Shown: piece by piece, positions 57,103 to 64,000 of the stretch
Layout of the letters: each line of letters opens with the position of its first letter
Position numbering within the stretch: position 1 is the first letter of the stretch
The notes under the pieces: model-generated
What the model was told of the DNA's origin: nothing
Database searches by the model: none
The model's input: only the letters and a program-made list of their open reading frames with translations
Program-made: the position numbers and the translations under genes
Assembly: GCF_001904655.1 (NCBI RefSeq)
Contig: NZ_MRCC01000019.1
Coordinates: 39,640-103,639, forward strand
DNA length: 64,000 bases
Reading direction: 5' to 3'
DNA from: Chroogloeocystis siderophila 5.2 s.c.1
GTDB lineage: Bacteria; Cyanobacteriota; Cyanobacteriia; Cyanobacteriales; Chroococcidiopsidaceae

Positions 57103-58095
57103 TTAACTTACAAACTGAAATCTACCTCGGTAAACTGTTTTATCAAAAGCTGGAGCGCCGGAAGAGTAGTAGATACTACCATTGATAAAACCACCAACAC
57201 CAGAGTGACGTTGAGTCGGTAGTGGAGTTAATTCACGCCACGAATTAGTCTTAGGATTATATACCGTTACCTTCTTAACTGCTAGCTTGTGTCGAACTTC
57301 GCCACCCACTAAATATATTTCTCCATTAATGACAAAAGTCGCAGCCCCAATATGACTGCGACCTTGCGGTAAATTCGCGACTCTAGTCCACTGCTTCGTT
57401 GTGGGATTCCAAGCGTGGACTGTATTTTGTGTTGTCAAGTAGTCATCATAACTATGCTGCCCGCCGATCGCATAAATCTTACCGTTGACAATCGCATCTC
57501 CTAAGTGCGATCGTGGATTGGGTAATGGAGCCGCTGTTTGCCAACCAGCAGCCATATTATCAAGCTTGAGTATCCAATGATCGCCACGGTCAATTCTATT
57601 AAGATCTGCTCCACCAAAGAAATGCAATTCTCTTTTCAGATTACTAAAGCCACCGCTACCTCTAGCTTGTGGTAATGGTGGCATTTCTGACCAAGTATTC
57701 GTGGCAATATTGTAGCGTAAAACTTTTCTTGTTGCAAATAGTTGTCCGCCTTCTGGTTTGCCAACATACCCGCCTGCTAAATAAATATTTCCTGCGTCAG
57801 CAGCCACTCCTGCGTGGGTAATTCTAATTGGTATATCTGCAAGACGCTTCCAAGTGTTCGTTACAGGATCGTATACATCCACGCGATTTGTTGGTCTCCA
57901 CTGAGAAGTATATCCACCTAATTGATATAATTTTCCACCAACGACTGCACTCATTGCCTCTCCAGTCCCCACCGGCGAAGGTGCAACCGTAGTCCACTTA
58001 ATTTCAGTTGCAGCTAAAGATTTAACTGTATTTAACACTACAAAAATTATTGCAATAAATGCTATCGCTATCGTCTGCTTTCTTCGGTAACGCAT
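57103..58095 (-). CDS. Secreted Kelch-repeat protein
   Basis: A 330-residue protein. The N-terminal signal peptide is MRYRRKQTIAIAFIAIIFVV...SLAA. Six Kelch blades follow, each with the G-G pair and a distant W, for example KLYQLGGYTSQWRPTNRVDV with NTWKRLADIP, and GKIYAIGGQHSYDDY with KQWTRVANLP. This makes a closed six-blade propeller like N-acetylneuraminate epimerase or galactose-oxidase-like lectins. No catalytic residues can be assigned. GGAGA precedes ATG 58095. It is convergent with the thioesterase (9 bp between ends). Confidence 0.85.
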   Translation of the reverse strand: MRYRRKQTIAIAFIAIIFVVLNTVKSLAATEIKWTTVAPSPVGTGEAMSAVVGGKLYQLGGYTSQWRPTNRVDVYDPVTNTWKRLADIPIRITHAGVAADAGNIYLAGGYVGKPEGGQLFATRKVLRYNIATNTWSEMPPLPQARGSGGFSNLKRELHFFGGADLNRIDRGDHWILKLDNMAAGWQTAAPLPNPRSHLGDAIVNGKIYAIGGQHSYDDYLTTQNTVHAWNPTTKQWTRVANLPQGRSHIGAATFVINGEIYLVGGEVRHKLAVKKVTVYNPKTNSWRELTPLPTQRHSGVGGFINGSIYYSSGAPAFDKTVYRGRFQFVS

Positions 58096-58364
58096 TGTGT
58101 TCTCCGTGTAGAGAATAAACAACTCTAAGTTTAATTAAATGACTTTTAATTGAGCAGTTCAACCACACATATTAAATTTGATAAGTTAGCGATAAAAAAA
58201 ATATGCGATCGCTTGTATTAACTACAGAAGCTGTACAACTTGTAAGATAAGCAAAATACGTGTAGAGACCAACGTAATAAAATAAACTTAAGCAGGATTT
58301 ATTTTGTTAGGAAATATAGTCCAGCAAGATTTACAATTTTACGGAAAATTCTTATTTTGTAAGT

Positions 58365-59045
58365 TTAGTCAATACTAAACACCTGAAAAATACGTTGGTA
58401 GGCAGTTTGTGCCAGATCTTCGTATTCTTGGCGGTCTTCAGGGGTAAAGCTTACAACAACTTGAGTTCCATAGTCCTCAAACATTAACTCAAGCTTGCCG
58501 TTGTCGAAGAAGAACATTTCACCACTATGAGTACGCAGTACGGCTATAACCTTACCATGCTCAAACCAGATATTTAAACCATCTCCAAGTTCAGTCAGAA
58601 ATTCTGCGGCTTTTACAGGCTGACCATCAGCAATACAAATGCTGTAAGTCATATTGCCTTCAACTTTACGATTTTCTGTACAACCTGCGGTAAGTTTTTC
58701 TAAAAACTTTATTCGTCTATCAAATAAACTTTGAGAATTGGAAGTATCAACTGGCGTTAAACTATTGTCATCACCGATAATACAATCGTCAGGAATACCA
58801 TCTGCATCATAGTCAATTCGATAGTCATTATCACGCCCATCATTATCGCAGTCAATAGCATGACCGATAACTGTTCTAGATTTTGTAGCATTCATTGATT
58901 GCAAACCAACAGAAGTATCAACAGCAATCGCCGTCGCTACAGGAGGTTCGGTAGATTTCATGGAAGATTGCAATGAGTGATTTTTGCAAGCCACAAATAG
59001 TGTTAACATAATAAAAAATAGAGGTTTTAGCTGTTTTTTTAACAT
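58365..59045 (-). CDS. Lipoprotein with an Asp-rich calcium-loop-like segment
   Basis: A 226-residue protein with a lipoprotein signal MLKKQLKPLFFIMLTLFVAC (lipid on C20). Residues 65-88 form an Asp-rich double loop between two Cys (D-C-D-N-D-G-R-D-N-D then D-Y-D-A-D-G-I-P-D-D-C), like thrombospondin type-3 or EF-hand-like calcium loops. The C-terminal ~100 residues (SICIADGQPVKAAEFLTELG through FTPEDRQEYEDLAQTAYQRI) are unrecognised. It is anchored outside the cytoplasmic membrane. The function is unknown. Confidence 0.75.
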   Translation of the reverse strand: MLKKQLKPLFFIMLTLFVACKNHSLQSSMKSTEPPVATAIAVDTSVGLQSMNATKSRTVIGHAIDCDNDGRDNDYRIDYDADGIPDDCIIGDDNSLTPVDTSNSQSLFDRRIKFLEKLTAGCTENRKVEGNMTYSICIADGQPVKAAEFLTELGDGLNIWFEHGKVIAVLRTHSGEMFFFDNGKLELMFEDYGTQVVVSFTPEDRQEYEDLAQTAYQRIFQVFSID

Positions 59046-59370
59046 ATAAATGAACTGTCAGTTTTTTATGTTTGATGCTTGCTTCTAATAGTGGAAGAAA
59101 ATAGTTCGCTTGTGGAACATTGGAGGTGTGAAGTTGTGCTAGTATTTTTATTATCTTAGTGCAGCTTAAAGCCGCTTCAGTAGGGGGAAAATACTGGATA
59201 ATAGTTAATAGATTCCTTACACAAATCAAAAGTCTATCTACTTGAAAGGCGAGTTTCGATAGACAATAGGTTATTCAGAAGTTTTATAATAACTGCAGTA
59301 GTGTAGATCTTTCTGCTGTTATAGACAAATAAAGTATAATAACGCAGACTTTTCACCAGAAATGATCGCA
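59046..59370. other. Intergenic region, no gene seen
   Basis: About 325 bp between the lipoprotein and ankyrin genes, both on the minus strand. A minus-strand frame 58918-59229 overlaps the lipoprotein start in another frame and has no family character. No clear terminator is present. Confidence 0.45.
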
Positions 59371-60672
59371 TTATTCGTCCGCACCAGCAGCTTTAAGCGA
59401 TCGCACAACATTTTTATACCCGTTAAATTCTGCAAGCATCAAAGCTGTGTAACCTGCGATATTTTTCAACGTGACATCTGCCCCTGCTTGAAGTAGTATT
59501 TCCACAGCATCCGCAAAACCTCGGTGTGCTGCCCACATCAAAGCAGTAGCATGATATTTGTCTTGCAGATCAACCTTCGCTCCTGATTTGAGTAAGCACT
59601 CAATGACCTCAATCTGATTGCGATCAGCGGCTTTCATCAACGCTGTTTTGCCATCATCGGCCGATAAATTAGGATCAGCACCGTAGTCAAGTAACAACTG
59701 CACTGTATCGGCATGTCCTTGAGTCGCGGCGAGTGTTAGCGGCGTTTCACCTAAGTTTTTAATATTCAATATATCTTTATCTATGTTGCGTGCTTGCGCT
59801 AACAACACAGCAACAATCGCACGATGTCCATGCAATGCTGCAACCATTAAAGGTGTATCGCCTAAAGAATTTCTCGCTTCAACATCAGCACCACGACTTA
59901 GCAAGAGTTGGACGACTTCAGTATGTCCTTCAACAACGGCTAGATGTAGTGGCGTCTCGCCGTCTTGGTCTTTGGCATTAATTTCAGCGCCAGCAGTGAG
60001 TAATGCAGTTGCGATCGCCGTGTATCCCCCTGCGGCGGCGGCGGCTAACGGACTACCACCATCAATATTTTTTAAATTTGCATCTGCTTTTGCGTGTAGT
60101 AGTGCTTCTACAACCTCCGTTACACCAAGATCGACAGCTTGCATGAGTATTGTTTCGCCTTGTTCATCTTGGAGATTAACATCGAGTGTTCCAGATGCTA
60201 CCAGCGCTTGAACAACATCAACGTGCTGTTGCTGCACAGCCAACTTGAGCGCAGTATCATCATCGCGATCGCGAATATCAGCTTTGGCACCTGCATTAAG
60301 TAATACGCGTACTATATTGGCATGACCTTTGAGCGCGGCGATCATCAAGGCGGTGCTACCATCCTCATTAATCGCATTTACATTTGCGCCGTGTGCTAGT
60401 AGCGTTTCTACGATATCAAGGTGATTTGCTGCTGCGGCTAACATCAGTGGCGTCAAGCTATAAAGCTTTCTTTGGCGATTAACGTCAGCCCCGTTTGCAA
60501 GTAATAATCGGACAATTTCGGTATAGCCGCGTTGAGCAGCAAACATCAAGGCGGTTGTACCGTCGCCATCACTAGCATTCACACTTGCACCCGCGCTCAG
60601 CAGTGCGTGGATTTGTCGAATGTCACCACATTTAACTGCCCTGAGTAATGAGATGTCTTTTGTCACACTCAT
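59371..60672 (-). CDS. Ankyrin-repeat protein (13 repeats)
   Basis: A 433-residue protein made wholly of 33-residue ankyrin repeats; I count 13, from DISLLRAVKCGDIRQIHALL to AGYTALMLAEFNGYKNVVRS. Consensus units such as DGETPLHLAVVEGHTEVVQLLLSRGADVEARN (given in part elsewhere) are well kept; repeats 5 and 9 carry insertions. No signal peptide or other domain is present, so it is a cytosolic protein-binding scaffold with unknown partner. ATG 60672 is preferred to the TTG two codons earlier. Confidence 0.93.
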   Translation of the reverse strand: MSVTKDISLLRAVKCGDIRQIHALLSAGASVNASDGDGTTALMFAAQRGYTEIVRLLLANGADVNRQRKLYSLTPLMLAAAANHLDIVETLLAHGANVNAINEDGSTALMIAALKGHANIVRVLLNAGAKADIRDRDDDTALKLAVQQQHVDVVQALVASGTLDVNLQDEQGETILMQAVDLGVTEVVEALLHAKADANLKNIDGGSPLAAAAAGGYTAIATALLTAGAEINAKDQDGETPLHLAVVEGHTEVVQLLLSRGADVEARNSLGDTPLMVAALHGHRAIVAVLLAQARNIDKDILNIKNLGETPLTLAATQGHADTVQLLLDYGADPNLSADDGKTALMKAADRNQIEVIECLLKSGAKVDLQDKYHATALMWAAHRGFADAVEILLQAGADVTLKNIAGYTALMLAEFNGYKNVVRSLKAAGADE

Positions 60673-60854
60673 ATTCAAGCATCATCTCATCGAAAGCATA
60701 GCTAGTCTATCGCTAAATGCCACTTTTGAGTAGATGAACTTACGATATCCAATGACTCATCACCACTACATCATTGGGATAAATTACTCATTGGTCAAAT
60801 TTATAAAACAACTTATGCTAAGTTTTATCAAGTTTATTAACAGAAGAGAACACG

Positions 60855-61319
60855 ATGGAACTTTCACAAGACGTAAAATTTTGGCTAAATTTCATTCACC
60901 CTGTTTTGATGTGGGGTTTACTCGCAGCTTCATTTTATGCGCTGTATTTGGGCGTACAAGTCAGACGCACGCGCTACGCCGAGGGTGAAGTTAAGAAAGA
61001 GTTAATTAAAGGCAGATACAACGTTAAACACTATCAAATTGGCTCGGTCATCTTGGCACTGATGGTTTTAGGGACACTTGCTGCGATGGGTGTTACCTAT
61101 ATCAACAATCAAAAGTTGTTTCTTGGACCTCACCTCTTAGTCGGACTAGCTATGACAGGGATAATTGCCGTTTCCGCAAGTCTCTCACCGTTTATGCAAA
61201 AAGGTCAGAACTGGGCGCGTTACACTCACATTGTTTTAAATTCTGTTTTACTCGCTTTATTCAGTTGGCAAGCAGTCAGTGGCGTACAAATTATCCAAAA
61301 CATCCTTAGCAAGCGATAA
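60855..61319 (+). CDS. DUF4079 membrane protein
   Basis: A 154-residue protein with four helices: FIHPVLMWGLLAASFYALYL, GSVILALMVLGTLAAMGVTY, HLLVGLAMTGIIAVSASL and YTHIVLNSVLLALFSWQAVS. Conserved His residues sit in the first and last helices (NFIHPVLMW, YTHIVLN), which could bind haem as in cytochrome b561-like proteins. DUF4079 is known mainly from cyanobacteria and plastids. It is divergent from the ankyrin gene. The gap after it (61320-61565) has only a short TAGTGGTTAG repeat. Confidence 0.88.
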   Translation: MELSQDVKFWLNFIHPVLMWGLLAASFYALYLGVQVRRTRYAEGEVKKELIKGRYNVKHYQIGSVILALMVLGTLAAMGVTYINNQKLFLGPHLLVGLAMTGIIAVSASLSPFMQKGQNWARYTHIVLNSVLLALFSWQAVSGVQIIQNILSKR

Positions 61320-61565
61320 TATCATCTCTAGTTAAATAACTGACTATGTCGTTGCTAGTGGTTAGTGGTTAGTTGCTAGCCGCTAGTCACATTCACTCAC
61401 CATTTTAATTATCAGTAAATAACGAGATTTGAGACAAGTGGAAGCTTATTATCTTAAAGACTTGTATCCACAAGATGAATGAGTAGGGTTGACATAAACA
61501 TCATTTTGTGGGGAGGGTAATATTGAGAATTTGCTGATTGCCACTAACACAATTAATAGCTCACT

Positions 61566-62231
61566 TCAACTTGCCCGCTTTGACTTGGTTGGGATAGGTA
61601 AACCTAATGACTTGTGAAAATCTTCTTGAACTTTGTGCGTCAAACGACGCGAGACTTGTTTGACAATACTATTAAGTAGGCGATCGCCTGTATTTTGAAC
61701 AAGTGATTTTGGTAAACGTTGAATAAACTTTGGAAAGTGAACCGCAACTGCTAGATCCAACTCCCATTCTACGCGTGTCATTTTCCCTGCAACTACTTCG
61801 GGAGTAGCGGCTGTTTCGACAAGTTCCATCACGGCATGGAAGTCTACATCATAGCCAGGAGCAATGTAATTTGGCACTGGAATTGTCTTAATTCGATAAA
61901 TTCCTTCGTCTGGTGGCAAAAGTTCCAAGCCGACTTTGGGTTCTACTTCGTAACCAAACGAACCGATCCGACCAATCGTCAAAGCGTATGCGTTTTCCTG
62001 AACCGATTCTACTTTCATTGGCTGAGCGCAGCGACAAAACCAGCCTTGGTGAGCATCAAGGTAATTGGCAACGGCATCAGCAGGGGCATACATTTCCATG
62101 CAGTCCGTAAACCTTCCATGGAAGCGTGTTGGTGCAGTATGTGAATAGTCACTTTCTGCTAGCGTTGTGGGTGCATCCCAATGCACTTGTCCATTTCTAG
62201 TAGATTTATATTCACTATTGCTCGACAGCAT
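61566..62231 (-). CDS. DUF1997 family protein
   Basis: A 221-residue soluble protein. The core RFHGRFTDCMEMYAPADAVA through FCRCAQPMKVESVQENAYAL, then RIGSFGYEVEPKVGLELLPP and VEWELDLAVAVHFPKFIQRL, matches the DUF1997 family of cyanobacteria and plants (START/SRPBCC-like fold). It ends in VQEDFHKSLGLP. The function is unknown. It is divergent from the SDR gene. Confidence 0.87.
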   Translation of the reverse strand: MLSSNSEYKSTRNGQVHWDAPTTLAESDYSHTAPTRFHGRFTDCMEMYAPADAVANYLDAHQGWFCRCAQPMKVESVQENAYALTIGRIGSFGYEVEPKVGLELLPPDEGIYRIKTIPVPNYIAPGYDVDFHAVMELVETAATPEVVAGKMTRVEWELDLAVAVHFPKFIQRLPKSLVQNTGDRLLNSIVKQVSRRLTHKVQEDFHKSLGLPIPTKSKRAS

Positions 62232-62399
62232 AAACGCATCCTTTATAATTTGACTTATCTATTTAGGATTCCCAAGTCAGTCTTAGAGTTTCTCTGCCAT
62301 TGTGCAGCTTATATCAAGGTTTATCAAATCTACAATTGAGATTGAGAGTTAGTTAAACTCACCTGAGAATTTGTTCGTTTATTCAGCATAAGCTTTAAA

Positions 62400-63059
62400 A
62401 TGAAAGCATTTGTAGCAGGGGCAACAGGCGAGACAGGTCGCAGAATTGTCCAAGAGTTAGTCCAAAGAAACATTCCTGTACGCGCTTTGGTTCGGAATAT
62501 CGATTCAGCCAAAGCAATTTTACCCGCTGAAGCTGAGTTGGTTGTCGGTGATGTATTGCAGCCAGATACTCTCCGTGCTGCGATAGGAGACAGCACTGTA
62601 TTACTCTGTGCAACGGGAGCTAAACCAAGTTTTGACCCCACAGGACCTTACAAAGTAGACTACGAAGGAACAAAGAATTTAGTTGATATTGCTAAGACCA
62701 AAGGCATAGAGCATTTTGTTTTTGTTTCTTCTTTATGTACTTCTCAACTGTTTCATCCGCTGAATTTGTTTTGGTTGATCTTAGTGTGGAAAAAGCAGGC
62801 GGAGGAGTATCTACAAAAAAGTGGTCTTACCTATACTATCGTCCGACCAGGCGGTTTGAAAAATGACGACAACTCTAATCCTGTAGTTATGTCGGCTGCG
62901 GATACGCTATTTGATGGTAGTATTCCGCGCACCAAAGTCGCACAGGTATGCGTTGAGGCGTTATTTAATCCTGAATCAAGAAATAAAATTGTGGAAATTG
63001 TCGCTAAGCCAGAAGCATCAGCAAAAAGCTTTCAAGAACTGTTTGCGAGTGTAGGCTGA
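62400..63059 (+). CDS. NAD(P)-binding atypical short-chain dehydrogenase
   Basis: A 219-residue Rossmann protein with the N-terminal MKAFVAGATGETGRRIVQEL (G-x-x-G-x-x-G), VRALVRNIDSAKAILP, VVGDVLQPDTLRAAI and FVFVSSLCTSQLFHPLNLFW. TYTIVRPGGLKNDD replaces the Y-x3-K site. This is the NmrA/Ycf39-like atypical SDR group common in cyanobacteria and plastids; members help assemble photosystem II or bind cofactors without clear catalysis. No strong ribosome site is visible. Confidence 0.88.
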   Translation: MKAFVAGATGETGRRIVQELVQRNIPVRALVRNIDSAKAILPAEAELVVGDVLQPDTLRAAIGDSTVLLCATGAKPSFDPTGPYKVDYEGTKNLVDIAKTKGIEHFVFVSSLCTSQLFHPLNLFWLILVWKKQAEEYLQKSGLTYTIVRPGGLKNDDNSNPVVMSAADTLFDGSIPRTKVAQVCVEALFNPESRNKIVEIVAKPEASAKSFQELFASVG

Positions 63060-63119
63060 AGCGATCGCGTGAAATTTGAGGAACATTGAGCCAGCAAGCT
63101 TCCTCTGAATGTAATGTAA

Positions 63120-63137
63120 GGGCAGCTTTTACTGCCC
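63120..63137 (+). terminator. Short hairpin after the SDR gene
   Basis: GGGCAG and CTGCCC pair around a 6-nt loop CTTTTA, 60 bp after the SDR stop, followed by TACAATTTCTTTG. The T-tract is interrupted, so termination strength is uncertain. Confidence 0.5.
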
Positions 63138-63168
63138 TACAATTTCTTTGTGTTGATTTTTCGTGCAA

Positions 63169-63813
63169 ATGCGTAAGTCTTGGAAACGTTTGATTGCCAG
63201 CAGTACGGCGGTTTTAGCGCTAGCCTATTTAGTACATCATCGACAGCCAGGAGCGAGGCGATCGCCTCATTTTGATTCCACAGTAGGTTATCTTCCACCA
63301 TTAGTCATGGACGGTGGCGATCCCTACATTCGTGCTTTAATGCGTACAATATCGGCAAGCGAATCTAATCATCCTCAACCCTACACGATTCTTTATGGAG
63401 GGCAACACGTTAAAGACCTGAGCGGTCATCCAGAAAAATGTATCACAATTGTCGTAGGTCCAAATCGAGGTAACTGTTCTACCGCAGCAGGTCGATACCA
63501 AATGCTCAACACAACATGGAAAGAAAAAGCCCAACGGTATCATCCACAACCACCAGGCTTGATGTTTTGGCGATCATACAGCTTTGAACCGGAATTTCAA
63601 GATGCTGTGGTTTATGCTTGGTTGAGCGATCGCCAAGCTTGGGGAACAGATATTGCCACATTACTACGTCAAGGAAACCTAGACCGCGTACTTAAGCTTC
63701 TCTCTAATACTTGGACAAGCCTAGGCTACGGAATTGAAGACAATGTAATGACGCAACATTTACCTCAGGTGTATCAAAAAATGCTGCAAGAAGAACTAAA
63801 AGCTGTTGGATAG
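63169..63813 (+). CDS. Lysozyme-like muramidase (GH24/GH104 type), membrane-targeted
   Basis: A 214-residue protein. The N-terminal basic helix KSWKRLIASSTAVLALAYLV is a signal or anchor. The domain begins with RALMRTISASESNHPQPYTI (catalytic Glu in A-S-E) and contains LYGGQHVKDLSGHPEKC and NCSTAAGRYQMLNTTWKEKA, the core of lambda-endolysin-like and GH104 muramidases. It probably cleaves peptidoglycan in the cell's own wall; there is no phage context. ATG 63169 or GTG 63163 may be the start. Confidence 0.85.
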   Translation: MRKSWKRLIASSTAVLALAYLVHHRQPGARRSPHFDSTVGYLPPLVMDGGDPYIRALMRTISASESNHPQPYTILYGGQHVKDLSGHPEKCITIVVGPNRGNCSTAAGRYQMLNTTWKEKAQRYHPQPPGLMFWRSYSFEPEFQDAVVYAWLSDRQAWGTDIATLLRQGNLDRVLKLLSNTWTSLGYGIEDNVMTQHLPQVYQKMLQEELKAVG

Positions 63814-63898
63814 TACAGCAGAAGTTAGAGTTCACAGGGGTCAGAGTTATTCTGAATGCAAGGTAAGCTAATCTACTACCTCTTCCAAATCAACTAAA

Positions 63899-63923
63899 AA
63901 GCGCCCCCGCGAGGGAGGCGCTT
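63899..63923 (-). terminator. psbA intrinsic terminator
   Basis: On the minus strand AAGCGCCTCCC-TCGC-GGGGGCGCTT forms a strong GC stem directly followed by TTTTTAG, 22 bp after the psbA stop. It is a textbook rho-independent terminator. Confidence 0.9.
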
Positions 63924-63945
63924 CTCAATTATCGAGAGCTAAAGT

Positions 63946-64000
63946 TTAGCCATGGATGGTAGGAGCAGTGAAAGCAACAGGAGTCGCGTCACCAGCAGCC
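63946..64000 (-). CDS. psbA: Photosystem II D1 protein, 3' end only
   Basis: The last 17 codons are visible: AAGDATPVAFTAPTIHG then TAA (63948-63946). This matches the C-terminal extension of D1 that the protease CtpA removes to allow assembly of the manganese cluster. The rest lies beyond the window. Which psbA copy it is cannot be told. Confidence 0.9.
   Translation of the reverse strand, partial: AAGDATPVAFTAPTIHG

Overview
The window is chromosomal DNA from a cyanobacterium. The evidence is the frequent HIP1 palindrome GCGATCGC, the end of psbA (photosystem II D1) at the right edge, cyanobacterial families such as DUF4079 and DUF1997, a gcvT-gcvH-gcvP set, and an Mrp antiporter operon with two mnhD genes. 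The genus cannot be fixed from the sequence alone; a Chroococcidiopsis/Gloeocapsopsis-like lineage is only a guess.

Layout. (1) 1-10.8 kb: a co-directional exopolysaccharide or O-antigen type cluster with six glycosyltransferases (one cut by the window edge), an NDP-sugar epimerase, a Wzy/WaaL-like polymerase and two hexapeptide acyltransferases (one WcaF-like). Several genes overlap by 4 bp and look translationally coupled. (2) 10.8-13.5 kb: a convergent PhyH-type dioxygenase and a short NB-ARC ATPase, followed by an AT-rich gene desert of about 2.3 kb. (3) 15.7-20.2 kb: murT-gatD (lipid II amidation), then the wreck of a sulfur-transfer module (rhodanese, persulfide-dioxygenase-type MBL hydrolase, DUF2892), a PKHD-type dioxygenase and a tiny lipoprotein.

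(4) 20.7-34.8 kb: a protein quality-control island. It holds dnaK, an HtrA/Deg protease, hsp20-groES-groEL with a CIRCE element upstream, a glycosyltransferase, a PRC-barrel protein, a broken ftsH and a second hsp20. It is littered with remnants: an IS110 transposase with an internal deletion, a MITE and a gene with in-frame amber codons. Chaperones, membrane and periplasmic proteases and small heat-shock proteins packed together recall, by analogy only, the transmissible protein-quality-control loci of proteobacteria.

(5) 35-43.3 kb: sbcC, an ArsR regulator, an internally deleted IS1-type element with both ends, small hypotheticals, and a protein made of duplicated coiled-coil and winged-helix-like units. 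(6) 43.5-49 kb: the Mrp operon mnhC-mnhD-mnhD-mnhE-mnhF-mnhG-DUF4040-mnhB. It carries a tandem duplication whose scar is a chimeric mnhE'/mnhC' fragment. (7) 49-57 kb: a DUF938 methyltransferase, a DCC thiol-disulfide oxidoreductase, an EamA exporter, a second MITE, then gcvT-gcvH-gcvP and a thioesterase. (8) 57-64 kb: a Kelch protein, a lipoprotein with an Asp-rich loop, a 13-repeat ankyrin protein, DUF4079, DUF1997, an atypical SDR, a lysozyme-like protein and the 3' end of psbA with its terminator.

No tRNA, rRNA or CRISPR array was recognised. All function calls rest on reading motifs in the translated sequence; no database search was run.
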